Positions 46,242-59,159 of a stretch of DNA of 64,000 bases are shown in pieces. Numbering within the stretch: position 1 is the stretch's first letter; the number at the start of each line of letters is the position of its first letter. A program made the position numbers and the translations under genes. The notes under the pieces are model-generated. The model was given only the letters and a program-made list of their open reading frames with translations. It was not told where the DNA came from and ran no database searches. The stretch is taken from NCBI RefSeq assembly GCF_022539315.1, contig NC_066313.1, positions 21,241,059 through 21,305,058 on the forward strand, written 5' to 3'. The DNA is from Serinus canaria. Lineage: Eukaryota > Chordata > Aves > Passeriformes > Fringillidae.

Positions 46242-49200
46242 TATTTTATGTTCCCTGCATAGTTAATTTCTGTGAGTCCATCATCAGGAGCAATCAACAT
46301 GTCTCCTAAATCATGTCCAAACTATGGCAATTCAAGAGGAGTACAGAAAAGTCATATTTGCATTTTCCAGACTCTCTTTGGAGCAAGTATTCCCATGACA
46401 AGAGCTGGGACCTTATGTTCCAGTGCCTTATGTTGACAGTCACAACAGCTCAGCCAGGCACAGAGGAGGGAGCTCAACCCACTGTCCTGGTACTGGTCCA
46501 CTTTGTAGGGCAGGCTATGGGCATTGCTGCTGCCTACTGAGCTGGCACCTGTGGGAACACCACAAGAGGCAAGGCAATTACAGCCTGCAGTGCCAAACAC
46601 AGGATATTTTGGAAGTTTTCCTACAATATATCACATGAGGATTTGGGGGTATCAGTCCAGCAGTTGTTTAAATGATCTGGTCACTTTTTATAGGAAGAGG
46701 TGCAAATTTGCTCAGGGGGCCCTGATCTGCACTGACATCTTGGTTAATGGTTTTTAGGTATGCAGAAGGAAATCAAACATTACTGTGCCTTTCTGAACAA
46801 AGACATATGCTTCATATCCTAGTTAATATAAAGAAGAATCAGAAAGGAAAATGCAGGAAAGTGTATATATTTCTTGCCAGTTAAAGGTATTCAGTTGTGT
46901 AATACATCACCACACAGCTCTAGCTCAGTGTTTGATCATTTCATCTTTAGTCACCCAGTAACAAGGATTTTCATTCATCTTCATTGACTGTAGAATGGAG
47001 AACCCAAAATGGTTCATTGTTCCAAAAGCTGCTCTTCTGTTCTGCTTTGTCAGCTTTTCCCTTTCACTTTCCCCAGGTGCAAGACCATGATATAGCAAGG
47101 TGTTTAAACATCTCTTTAAGTTTAAGCATATAATTAAGTTTATTCCTACCAGCAGTGCCTCTAAGCACGTTCTTAACCATGGGCTCCAGTTGCTCCAGTC
47201 ACAGTGAAGTAACCGAGCAATTAAGCAGGTGCTTTGCTGAAGCAGAGCCTAAATGACTACTTTTAGTCCTTTGTAAGGAAGAGTATAAATCTTCCTCCTG
47301 ACAGGGGTGGGAGTGGGGAGGGATGTGTTTTGTTATCATCCTGCTCTTTAAAGCTTGACTTGGTCTTGCAGATTGCTCAGGTCCTTCCTTGTGCTGGTGA
47401 CCAGCTGGTAAGCGGCTGTCACCTCTCTGACAAAAATTCAGATTTACAGCAACATTGACAAGATCATCATTCCTTTTATGGAAAGGGATGCAGGCTGGTG
47501 GCAGGGATGTTGGGAGCTGGCTTGTGTTAACCCAGGCAGGGAGAGGACAGCAGGGCTGCCCCAGTTTACACCTGCTGAGGATAGGGCAGCAAGGGAGGGA
47601 AAGGTTTTCCCTGGTTTTGTTTCACACCACCTTCCCACAAAGCCCTTCTGTGGTCACTGTGCTGCTTCAAAATGAACACTGTCTCTGTTTAATTTTAATG
47701 CAGCCCATTAACTAAGCTGCCTCACTGCACTTTGTCCATCTGGGTCGTCCCATGCCTGCCAGAGTTTCCCTTTCATATTATTCCCCATCGATTCAGGAGG
47801 CCCTTTTGACTCACCCCCTCCCCTCCTCCTCTCCCCAGCACATCAACATTGTGTTGCTCAGCCCTGAAGCACAATCTGCAGCCATTCCTTGTGTTCCACT
47901 GCCAACACAGAGAGGCATCAACCTGTGCAAGGATAAATTGCACCCATGTTCCCCCTGCCCCAAGCAAGTAGCTCTTGCTGTCATAAGAAAGGCAAAAAGC
48001 ACAATGCAGCAAGGGACCGCAGTTATAACACTGCACACTTGTTAATCAGGAAAGAGTGGAGAAGGAGGAGGAGAAGAGGAGCATAGATGTAGCAACACCA
48101 GGGGCTTGGGCAGGAAGGGGGCTGGCAGCAAGGGAGGCAACCAGACAAGTAGGGTCCCTCTGCTGATGCCATCAACCATAGGGCTCAGGGCCTGTTGTCA
48201 TTGCTGGCAGCAGGGAGAATTGGGGTTTGCTTTTTTATGTTCTTCTTATTTTTGCCTTCTTTTCCTGTTTTTGTTTGTTGGTTTGTTTTGGTTTTGTTTG
48301 GGTTTTTTTTTTTTTTTTTTTTGTATGTGTGTTTGTAGGTTTTAGGTTGGTTTTTTTTTTTCCTCATGACATCTGGGCTGCAGTTCAGTAAAGGAGGGCT
48401 GAGGCCGGGGAAGGAAGGGTGAATATGGAATTTTACCCAATCCACTGATTCTCAATGGAGGCTCTAAGCAACACTCAAGGCGCTGTGAGGCAGCGCTGGC
48501 CTGAAGAAAGGAACCTTCATGAGCTGTGGGGGGAAGGCAGGCAATGGCAGGCATCCCTACCACCAGGTGAGTGGGAGCCCAGCCACTCTCCCCTTCCCCC
48601 TATTGCCCAGGCAAATGTCCCAGTGGAGCCATTGGCTGAGGCTCAGGCCAGGCAGTTTTGCAGCTCTATAAGACTGAAATGGGTAAATAAAAAGACTGTA
48701 CAGAGCAGACCTTTGGCTGGAGGCATGCTGGTCTATGCCAACTGGGACTGTACGTGTGAAGCTACACATATACATGTGTATATATATATAAAAACACATT
48801 CCTGCATGGATCGTGGACTGTAAGGCTGGTGGCAGCAGCGGCAACTGTGACTTTCCAGCTTGACCCTGCACAGTTCCTTCCCTGAGCCTGCCATCCCTGG
48901 CTAGGTGATATCATCTCTTCCAGGAAAACATCTGGTCTTGATTTCAGGCCTGCCGGCAACCAAGCCACCACTGGCCTTCTAGGCAATGTGCCTTACAGAT
49001 TAATTACTTTCACAGTTGAAAATGTGCACCTTGATTTTCAGTCTGAATTTGTCTGGCCTCAAGTGCTGGCAGCTGGTTCTCATAAATGCCCTTTTCTGCC
49101 AGATTATAGAACCCTTTGATATCAGGACTCTCTCTCTCCCTTAAGGTGCCTGTAGATCAAATCACTCCTTGGAAGAACCAGGGAGATCGTGCCTTTTTAA

Positions 49201-49250
49201 ATTGCACACCGTGGGGTGGGTTGTCCAGACTTCAAACCTTTCCAGATTAA

Positions 49251-49290
49251 GCCATTAATCTGCCATTAATCTGCCATTAATCTGCCATTA
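49251..49290. repeat. 11-bp tandem repeat, about 3.6 copies
   Basis: Three exact units of GCCATTAATCT are followed by a partial GCCATTA. Each unit contains the homeodomain core ATTA/TAAT. Confidence 0.9.
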
Positions 49291-50109
49291 TGTGGCATTA
49301 AATATCCTTTGGCATCCACACCTGTTCCTGCAACCCTCACTGGCCCTGTGAAGGGCTGCCTGCCAGCCCAGGATGCCTGATGCCTTCAAGATGCAGACAT
49401 AGCCATGCATGGATCAACAGAGGAGCAGTGATTTGGGGGAAACCCAAGAGATGCATTTGGCGGTGGAGGGGCTGCTCCTCAGGTGTCAAAGGACCAATGA
49501 AATAAAATCTTCCACTGTGTCTGCTGCTGAGGAAGTCATGGCATGCTAAGTGGGTCGGACAAATTGAGGCAGACCCTCACTAGTGGGAGGGAGATTGCAA
49601 ATTGGCCAGCACATTGTGTAGCAGCAGCCTTGGAGGAACAGATTCATCTCTTGGTTCGAAGGGTGTTTAGCCACAGAAGTCTGTATATGGAGAGAAAAAA
49701 AATTGTTGGCTTTCAACACTGATTTTTCTGATTTTAACTTCTCATGGTAGCATAGCATAAAAGTGGAAAAGGTTTTGAATGAAGCCTCAAGCTCACAGAG
49801 TGCCAAAACTATCTTCCTGCCCAGTTTTGCAATAAAAAGATGTTTGTGACAGCAATGGAAAGGAGAGCTTTTGTTTGTTTGTAAGCTCTGCAGCCCAGTA
49901 TCTCTGCTGTGTTTATATATGCCCAGAGCTCATACAGAATTTCATATGCACCTCCACTCGGTTGCTGGAGGGCCACAGTCTGTAACATGCAGAGTCTGAG
50001 ATGCTGAGACACTGCTACTTTACCACACTCACAACTCCCTGAGGTTATCACCAGCTGAGATTATAGCCAGTGGGGTACAATCAGCACTGGCTACAACAGC
50101 TGGGGAATA

Positions 50110-50215
50110 TGAAACACTGTCCTTGGCCAAGTCATTTGCAAAAGGTCACCCAGAACATCTGTAGCACGGCAGGATCTGAACTCTGCTCTTTAACTCATCA
50201 TCACAGAAACTTGTC
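50110..50215 (+). mobile_element. MIR-like SINE relic
   Basis: The order 'ggccaagtcatttgcaaaaggtcacccag...gcacggcaggatctgaactctgctcttt' follows the core of MIR SINEs (loss of sequence after a 'caaggtcacacag' box, then 'ggatttgaaccc'). It is heavily diverged, as expected for an amniote-age element. Confidence 0.5.
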
Positions 50216-53200
50216 TTAGGTGAGGCCACTCCTCAAGTGCTTTACATCAGGCAGAGCTGTCTGGGCAGCCTTTCACACTAGACTACATTTCTGAAAAATA
50301 GGATTAATTTCTCACAGTTGTGTATTTTAATCAGAGCTACAAGTCTTAAGCTGAGGGTGAATCAGGCCCCTACTGCCCATCTGATGAGACTGGGAAGTAA
50401 ATCCATAGTGTATCTCAAGAGAGCATCACATTCGACTAGTCCAATGTCACAAAATTTTTCATCAAAAAGTGGATTAAAACTCACCTTTCAGGACGATTTA
50501 ATTTATTTACAAACTTGGTTCAGTCTACCATTCTGCAAACTAAAGCAAATGGTAAAAGTCTCTTTCACCTGCCCAGTGCAAGGACCAGTGCAATTCTCCA
50601 TCCCACCGGAGTGCTAACTGGTAGGATCTTTCCTGTAGGCCTGTATCTCCTTCAGGAGAACTAGGGAGACCACTTTGGTGTTGTGACATCAAATCTTTTT
50701 CTTCCTGTGTGGTGCTCAGTGCTAATGGGAATGTAAAGGAGAGGAAAGATCTTTCTTGCCTCAAATCCTCCTACTCCCCTGTCCCAGTCCCAAGAGTCCT
50801 GTGTGATATGTGTTTCCTTTCATCCCTGCCTGAGAAACTCATGTTTCAGCATTAGCATGCAAGATGGAAGAGAGCCAGCATTTCTGGGACTATTTCATCC
50901 CAGAGATTGCTTTCACCTTTTCCTGACTGCTTCCCCAGCACTGACTGCAGCAGTAAACCCTGTCAGTTTACTGCTCATGCCCCGAGGTGGTGAGCTGCAT
51001 CTGTTGACTCTGTCAGTGATGCACTAAGATAGGGTGACAAGCACCTCTCACCAGAGGCCTTTTCGGCAGCTCAGGTAAGAGGTACTCTATACGGTGCATG
51101 GCAAAGGAGGGTAGAGAGGGGAAGTGGTTTCTTCTCTCACCCAGTGAAGAGGTGTTAATTAAACTGACTACTTCAACTTTTTCAGTCCTGACATTCTTTG
51201 TCAGCCTGATGAGAATGCCCATGACCCAAGTGGCCTCCCACGAAGCACTGTGTGAGATCCACTCTCCTCGTTGGCCACTCTTCACTATCCCCCTCCGTCA
51301 TCATCTCTCGCCCACCTCCCACCTCGGTGCAGCTAATGCATTTCCATTATTTATGAGACATCCCTTGGTGTTTCCAGCTCAGCCTTTCTCATTCTTACTA
51401 CTTTTTCTCGGCATGTTGAGGTCCATGGCCCAGAAGTCAATATGGCTTAACACTCATCTACCAAACACAAATCCCTTGAACTTTTCCTTTCTGTCATGGT
51501 TTGTTTTAAATGAGCAATGCGTGATCGTGATATGTGGTTGCACAAACAAAGCAAAAGTCACAAGTTTTGGATTAATGGAAATGGAAGCCAGGAACCTTCT
51601 CAGGCTGGCTGTAAAATATGTAACATAACATCAGCAGTAACACGGACCAGAATCATGTCAAAAGATGGAAAAGATAATTTATCTTTTCAGTCACGCTCTA
51701 TTTTTTCAGACGCTCTCATGTTTTGATGGTTTATCAGTGAGGCAGCCAGCTAGTGCCATCATGATTACAGGTATCCTCTGCCTTGCTGTGCCCAGGGAAA
51801 CTGTGTAGGACATGATCAGTGCATTTCTCAGGTGCCATCATCTGACAAATCCTTGGCCATCCCCAATCCCTTGCTCAGGATACAGAGCATTTTATTACTG
51901 AGTGCTTGCTGTGTTGAATAACCCTTTCATGCAGCACAAGTAGGTTCGAACTCCTTGTCGTGAGATCACTCACTGCAGTACTGCTCTGTAGGGAAATGGG
52001 GACTATATTACTCTTTTTCACAAGGCCTGCATTTGCATGCTGACAGAGGAGGTCCACAGGAACGCTTCCTCACCAAACAGCAGCCAGACCTTAGCTGTAT
52101 GACCTTATGGCTCGCAGACAGCAGTTTTACTAGCACATCCAAAATAAACCTATCCTTTTGTCCTGATGCAGAAACTGCACGGAGGCTGTTTCATTTAGAA
52201 GCCATTCCTTGGACAGCTTATTCCTCCAGTGGCCTGGGAATGTTGTCAGCCTCTTCTGTGAACTATTTACCACATCTGCCTTTTGTAACTCCAAGTTATT
52301 TTGCTGCCTTGTTCCCTCTCCAGCCCCCACAGCACAAAAATAATAGTGCACAGCCAATTTAAGCCACACACAACTCTCCCACATCTTCTGCTGGCCTTCA
52401 AGGATGTCCATGGGTTTTCCCATTGCCAATGAAGGTTTCTCATTCACACGGTAATAGCCCAGAGCTTGTTGTCTAAATCTGATTTTGAATTAGGCAAGGG
52501 TCCATGGTTCCATGTCAATGCCAAGATGTGGGTGGGAGCGGAGGGGAGGATTTTTTCCTAGGGATTTGAAATCTCTTCTTACACTATTTCTGAAAGATTT
52601 CATCTCTCCAGGAAGCAGAAGTCTCTCGAGATGAGCTGTTTGTGCAAGACACCGCCGTGTGGGCTTGAGCTGGAGCCTTCAGATGCAGCCAAACCAAAAG
52701 ACTGCTTTTTTTCTGGGTTGGGACCAGTCAGTATCCAAACTTCAGGGGAAGATTTTGGTCCAAGAAATTGAATCTGAGCTGCTCTTATCTTCAAGTTTTT
52801 CAGATGAAAGGATCATCTGAGCCAAAGAAGGCATGTGAAATGCAGTCACCCTGACTTAGTTGTGTCTCCAGGCAGGGAGAGGTGATGGGACAGTAAGGGA
52901 AGCTTCTCATGGCTCGGGTGGGCACATGATGAAGTGACTTGACAAGGGACACACAAACAGCCTGTAGCAGAGACAAGGAAAAAATTATCTAAATGTTGTT
53001 TTGTTATCCCTCTTTGATCCAGAGAGGCTACTTTGGCTGGGTGAAATCCACAGCTGGCGTAAGACCCTCCATATTATCCAAATGTCTAGGAAAGATACAA
53101 ACATAAAGATTGAGTTAGGAGTGAGTGATCCCCATTTCCAACTGGAATTTATGACAGGAGCCAAAGCTGGAGTTCACATGAAACACATCCCATTTCAAAT

Positions 53201-53699
53201 CACCAAAGCCAATGCCTGGGTTGGATTTTCTTCCATACCAAATATCAAGGCTGAAAGCGTGGGAATGCCTTCTTTTGAAATATATCTTATTTCCACGGTC
53301 TGGCTAAAGAGGTCCCTCACTCCCAAACCATTACAGCCTTTGTTTGTTTCCTAAATCTCATACCACCGATGTTTGCCGTGAAATCACCGGGTCAGCGTCC
53401 CCCTCCTGGCTTTACGCCCCCATTCTCTGTGAGTTTGCTGGGTTACACTCCAGGTTACACACCAGGAGATGAGCTGAGAATCCCCAGAAGCAAGAGATAA
53501 AATGCTGCCAAGTGAAACCCACACTTGTTGCAGAGTCGTGTTTTAACCTTGTCCCATCCCTCCCCTTCTAGAAAGCCAGCCTGGGTGGGAAAGTCGAAGA
53601 GAAATAAGATGTTATATTCATCCCAGGGAGCGGAGAGATGGGGAGTTTTGTAACTGGAGACCAGGATGGAGGCGGGGGAGAAAGAAATACTCAGAAATA

Positions 53700-54435
53700 T
53701 TGATGACCCCCTACGTGGGCAGGTCGGCTGTCCCCAGCGCCCCTTTCACAGCACGTTTGGCATCTCTCGGCGCCATGCATCCCTCTACGTGCATGCCCCT
53801 GCATGCAGGCGCGGGCGGTGGGATTGGGGGGACGGCTTAAAAAGCCTCGCTGAGAAAGGTATTTCTTGTGGGGAGAAAGACGCGGGGGGGAAAAGAAAGA
53901 GGGCAGGCCCCCTCGCTCCCCACTGAGTCCATTTCTCCTGCTTTGCCGGAGCTGTCAGCCTTGAATCCCAGTGGCGTCCCGTAACTAATTGACAGCAATG
54001 GGGGCCTTTGGGAGCCGAAGAATACGCATCCTTGCTGGGCGAGCGCTGGAGCAGGGGCTGCGCGGGCAGCTGTGGGGGATATAAAGGGCGGCTTTGAAAG
54101 CCTTTGTGCCTGCCCGCAGTGCGTGCGTGCGTGTGTGTGGCGGTTTTGTGGCGAGGTGAGAGATGCCGGGCAGAGCGGCGCGGGGGGAGCCGCCGGGAGA
54201 AGTGAGGTTCTCCCAGAGAAAAGGGGCGGGGGGAGGAAAAAGCCCCAAACGGCGTGGGGAGCGAGGTCCCCGCGCTCTCCGAGGGCGTCGGCGCTGAGAG
54301 CAGGGAGCTGGCTGGGGGTTCGGTGTAAAGCCGGGACCATCGGGAAACTGGATCTCTGTTTTTCATCCTGCCCTGGCCCAGACTGCAAAATATGACCCGC
54401 CGGCAAGGCCGCCAAGCTGCAGCTTCGAGAAACAA
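53700..54435 (+). promoter_or_regulatory. CpG island with TATA box and splice donor, candidate promoter
   Basis: GC and CpG content are high from about 53.7 to 54.4 kb, the only large CpG island right of NEPRO. TATAAAG lies at 54080-54086 in a GC-rich setting. A strong donor match, GCGAG|GTGAGAG, lies at 54155/54156, about 45 bases after the expected start. Together these could form a noncoding first exon of a plus-strand gene or lncRNA whose body lies beyond the window. Long open frames in this island (53785-54435 and 53837-54532, minus) look like composition effects. Confidence 0.5.
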
Positions 54436-54609
54436 AACCCCTGCTGTGGTTTTTTTGGGGGGGCTTGGGTAGCGGGCAGAGAAATCTCCCCTCCCAGGTG
54501 TAACCTGGCAGCTTTGTCCCTGTGGTCATCATACTTTCCTGAGGATGCTTTGATACCCACCAGAGGAAGGGCTAATTTTTAATTTTTTTTTTTTTTTTTT
54601 TTTTTTTTT

Positions 54610-54860
54610 GTCCTGAAGCCAGTTGCACAAACATGTCCCAGTGCCGCAGACAAAATATTGTCCGGGAGACATTTTTATGTTTTAGGCTTGACTCATGCAA
54701 AAATGCCCCATTGTCTGTGACATTTTAAGAAACAATCTCTGATAAAAGTATTTGCACATTTACAGCTGGAGAGAAATAAATTAACTGCTTGCATTTCACT
54801 GGGGTCTGTCACTTTTGAAGTTAATAACAGAAGCAACCGAATGGGGACAAGTGTAGAAGA
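54610..54860. promoter_or_regulatory. Candidate conserved noncoding element
   Basis: Just after a T28 run, an AT-rich, non-repetitive stretch contains SOX-like ACAAT/ATTGT boxes (ATTGTC, AACAAT), AAATTAACTG and CATTTACAGCTGG (an E-box). It lies 500 bases from the CpG island, which suggests an enhancer. Conservation cannot be tested here. Confidence 0.35.
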
Positions 54861-56193
54861 AACAGCTCCCAAGGCAGCTGGGCAAGGGTGCAACTACCAA
54901 GCAAGCCCAGCACAAATGTAGGGGCAACAAGGGATGCTTACATTTTAGACCTAATCTGTACCCAGTTTTTGAGAAAGAAAGTGAGTGTTTGAAAGATGAG
55001 GAATCAGTTCATAGGTTTGAAGGCAAAAGATATTATTAGACCAGCTAGTCTGATTTTCTGTGCTATAAAGACCCCAGGAGGATACCCAATTAAGTTTATA
55101 TTGAGCTAAATGACTTGTATCTGACCAATAGCCACTTTTTTTTTTTCTTTGTCACAGTCCCTTTGTCTCTTTATTTCAACTAGGCCCCATGCAAAAAATG
55201 CTTGGACCCAGCCAGTCAAGGGCTCCTGGGCATTTGGCAAAATGCATTTTTCATTCTGCATTTGCCTCACTTAAGTAGATGCTCTATTTTTGCTAGATCC
55301 TACGTGTAGCAATACAGCATGGGAAAGCCAGATCCTCACATGTTTGCTGGCTGAGCAAGACTAATTGCCCAGCTCTAGGCTAAAAGGGAGAGGTGCCCAG
55401 CTATCTCCCAGGTCAAGTCCAGAGGTCCTTGCAAGTACCCTAGTTCCCAAAACTGTTGATGCTGTGGGTGAAGTAATGAGTCCTCACTCTTGCTGTTGCC
55501 TGTGAGTTACACACTATGGGAAATGGGATCTGCATTTTCTGGGGATGATAAACACCTTTTTGCTTAGCAATAGGTCAGTGGGCTAAAGTTTCTCCATGAA
55601 GCCAGAGTGCGCATGTTCAATGCAGGGAGAAGGGCAAGCCCTGGGCAGGTGGTTGGGCTTGCTCAGAGCATCTAGGCTCTCTGGTACTCATCCAGCAGCT
55701 GGCTAGTGTCTCTGCTCATTTGATTTAATGGTATTAAAGGGTGGCTGATCAATTTATGCTGTAGAAAGAGTAGAGATCCTTGACTATCTGTGTCGTTGGG
55801 GTTTTTTTAAAGAGGTAGAGAAAAGCATTATTATTAGAAAAGCATATTTATCAATATTTTTGAAACCTTTCTTTCTGGTTTGTTTTTAGTCACATGGGTG
55901 ATAATGTTTGTTTCTCCATTTCCCAAACACCCCTGGGGCAAATACAGCCCTGTCCAAGCTCTGAAAGATGATGTTTGGCCCATCTAGTAACCACTGGCTT
56001 GAGCCCGAGCTCCCAATGAACTCAGTAAGAAGATTGACTCAGCTTAAAAGGGAACATGACCTTAGTCTGTACCCTGAACAATAGTTCAGGAATTGCTGCA
56101 GGCTGCAGTGACCTGTTGCTGCTTGTGATAGTTGCACTGTGGGCTCTGGGCAGCTCCGAGCATCTTTAGGCTTCATGTTTGTAGAGGCTTTAT

Positions 56194-56216
56194 GGATTCC
56201 ACCCAGTGTGGAATCC
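56194..56216. repeat. Perfect 9-bp palindrome, first of a pair
   Basis: GGATTCCAC and GTGGAATCC flank the 5-base loop CCAGT. A second palindrome of the same geometry starts 19 bases later. Confidence 0.9.
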
Positions 56217-56235
56217 GTATCAGTTTTCTGATGGA

Positions 56236-56258
56236 TGCTTCCACACGTTGTGGAAGCA
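56236..56258. repeat. Perfect 9-bp palindrome, second of a pair
   Basis: TGCTTCCAC and GTGGAAGCA flank the 5-base loop ACGTT. Stem length, loop length and the inner TTCCAC/GTGGAA are the same as in the first palindrome. Confidence 0.9.
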
Positions 56259-59159
56259 GATAAGTGATATAACAGAGCCTGTCAGCGCAAGTGTGAGCAG
56301 GGATGGCACTGCTTTCCCCCTGGGAGCTCTGGAATTTCAGGCAGCTGTTTTATCTGCAGAGGGGTCACTGGTCTGTGTGGGAAGAAAGACTGTGACTGCT
56401 GGCAGAGGCATCAGTTCAAGCCTACTGATTGCGCTCTCTTAGCTGACAGTAAAAATAATTCAGTTTCAGATAATACAGCGTTGTTCTTTCCATGTGGAAA
56501 AATCAGAAAGGCATGCAAAACTCTCCCTCTTTTTTCCCTGCTAATTGCCTTGATTTCTGCTTCCACGTTCCCAGCTGCCGCTCCTCTTCAGGATGCCCTT
56601 TTTGACTCCCCGATTAACTTCTTTGTCCACCCGTTTACCACTCAGGACATGGCGACCTTTGGATGTAAATCTGCGCTGACGTCCCTCCCATTTGCGTGCT
56701 TTTGTCGGGGCCGTCATTTGCGAGACTCCTTGTGGTGGAGATGGGAGGGAGCCGAGTAGATGTGGGATCTGGGCAGTGCCCTCCCCTGCCAGGGCTGCTG
56801 CCCACCTCCACTCTGTCTTGCTGGCTCCCCGTCCCAGAGCTCAGTGCCTAAGCCTGGCATGTAGGGATCACAGATTTTGGTCTGCAGCTCCCAGATGAAA
56901 CGTGACTGCAGCTTTCTGCCTCTGCTGTCTGCTGGCTCAGGAGCTCCTGAGTTGCTCGTGGCACAGCTGGTTCTCACCTCCTCCAGACACAGACAATATC
57001 TATTTCAGGTTAATTTGGACAGGCATTCTTGGTGAGAAAGCCCAGCCCACATACAGTGCCCCCTCTTGTGCCCTGGAGCTGCTGCTTTTTGAAATGGAAG
57101 GTTTGTTGTCCTCTAAAGCCATGACAATGCATTTGCTCCTTGTGTTACCTCAGGGTGCAAGACGTGCTCCCTGCACAGCAAATGTCTGACAAGCCTTGCA
57201 GCTATGAGGGGGCCACGGACCATTGCAGAACCTGGCTGTGCACCTCATATCAGTGCCGACAGATGGGGTGGACACAGCACCATTTTCCAGGAGCAGGGCC
57301 TTGAAGATTTTTGAAGCAGAGACAGCATTTTCCCAAATGATGTTCCAGGCTGCAGCATAAAGGCCTTATTTGCTGTGAAGTGGGTTTTATTCTGCACAGG
57401 GTTTGACCACTGGGATGTGGAGTGCTTACTCCTGGGTCCATTGTGATTTTTGGCAATATCTCCTGAATCCTGCTCTGAAGATTTTTGGAAGTCCTGCCCA
57501 GAGCTTCCACCAGAGATGTGAGATGCCAGTTGAGGTTCAGCTTTCCAGCACTGCTTAGGGCTTTTGGCTTTAATTACACAGAGCCCCCTTCCCCCAGCCT
57601 TCCCCTTGTTCCCAGCGCAATGAGGTCAGACACCTGCAAACACAGAACGTTTAGGGAAATGGCCCTGGAGCAGGACAAAGGATTAGGCAGTGGGGGACAC
57701 GGGGCAGGCAAGCATCTGCAGCGGAGGAGGCACAGCTGGATCCCTGCACAGCACTGCCTCCCTGCTGCTCCTGCCTCATCCTTCTAGGGCCTGTTAGAGT
57801 AGCTTCTCCTTGAAAAAGGAGAGTGGTTTCTCCTTGAACTCCATGGTGGCACCATAGTTGCCATGTGAAAGAGTCCTTGGACAAGCTTCTTGCTGCAAGC
57901 CTCTTTGAACAGTTAAGGGAAGTGGTCTTGTTTAATATTTTTGCACTGAGCCCTTTTCTTCTTCTCAGTTTTACCCAAATGGAGAGAAACATCTTTGTGG
58001 AGGTTGAAATAAATGAGGTCTCCCCATCCTAGTATAGATACTAGGAATGGGCAAGTTCCCAATCCCCGCCTTGCCTCACTTAGATCGGTCTTTCTTCCTT
58101 CAGGAAGGTGGAATGCAGATGGCATTGCTGAGCTTTGTCCAGATGCTTGAAAGACTTGGTTTAAATAATTTCCTAAAGGAAAAGGAACAATAAGCATTGC
58201 AACTGTGCAAAGTAATATGAAGTTGTACTTGCATGCTCAAGAAGTCTGTGAGCTTTACAGAGCACTCTGGGCAAATGAGTTTTAGTGAAATCATATATGG
58301 GTTCAGCTGTACTGGGGTTTTTTTTGTCTCTTCCCCCTCAAGAGAAAGGAAATAAGAAGACATAGCCACTCCTTAAAAATGGCGGGGGAAAGGAAGATTT
58401 AGAAAGAAGCAAAGAAAAAAGAGAACATGACTAATAGGTGACCTATGTTCCCATCACTGGTCTGCTTCTCTATGTTCCCATACATAAAATGGGAAGAAAA
58501 ACAATTAGTAGATAATGAAAATGGGATGACAGATAGGGTAGAGTAGGCGGATAATGAGGGGAAAAAAGATTAAAAGGGTCATCAGTTATGCTTATGGATT
58601 CAGGTCAATGTACTAAGTGCTAGGAGAAAATCTGTGGAGCTGCATCATTCAGCTGCTTCCAACAAGATTTCTCATGCTTCCTATTGGCATCAGGCAAGTG
58701 TATCTTGCCCAATAGTACCTGCTTTCATACAGCACTTCTCCCTAGGTCATGCAGGGCATTGTATGAGCGTTGCATGAGTATAGAAAGTATCTCTTTAATA
58801 AGAGATGACTGCTTGGAAAGGCCAAGTGAATTCCCCACCCCACGGAGGCCTACATTGCAGCAGTTACAAGGCAGCAAGTTAAGCCGGACCTTCGGACAGT
58901 GTTGGGTTGAGGGTTTCCAGTTTAGGCTCCTTCTCCTTTCAGAAGGGTCTGTTCTACCCTGTAAGGGTGTCAGGCTTAAAGCCTTCTCGCCTCACTGGCA
59001 CACTGTGGGAATGTTGCTGAGGGGGTTCTGTGCCTCCCACCATCTCTCCCGAGGTACAACCCACTGTGTTGCTGCCTGGGCTGAGAGGTGGTGGTGAGGG
59101 GCAGGGATGAAGGGGAGGGGGCGGGGGGAGAAACTGGTGAAGAGGGTAAAGGAAGCAAC

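Larger units (their letters stand above)
45367..53700. other. Gene-poor stretch
   Basis: No recognised gene. It contains the hairpin at 46217-46241, a T-rich tract at about 48235-48362, an 11-bp tandem repeat at 49251-49290 and a MIR-like SINE relic near 50110-50215. Open frames such as 51098-51628 (176 codons) and 53001-53354 (117 codons) lack similarity, splice context and initiation support. Confidence 0.4.
54861..59150. other. Gene-poor stretch
   Basis: No recognised gene. It contains the twin palindromes at 56194-56258 and an AT-rich segment with homeodomain cores at about 56460-56700. The remaining sequence shows no protein similarity I can identify. Confidence 0.4.

Noticed and set aside
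51098..51628. 176-codon plus-strand frame
   Set aside because: No similarity or gene context; the length is within what chance allows in a 64-kb window.
53785..54532. Minus-strand open frames of 216 and 231 codons in the 54-kb CpG island
   Set aside because: They overlap each other in different frames, are rich in Pro, Ala, Arg and Ser as expected from GC-rich DNA, and show no domain or splice context.
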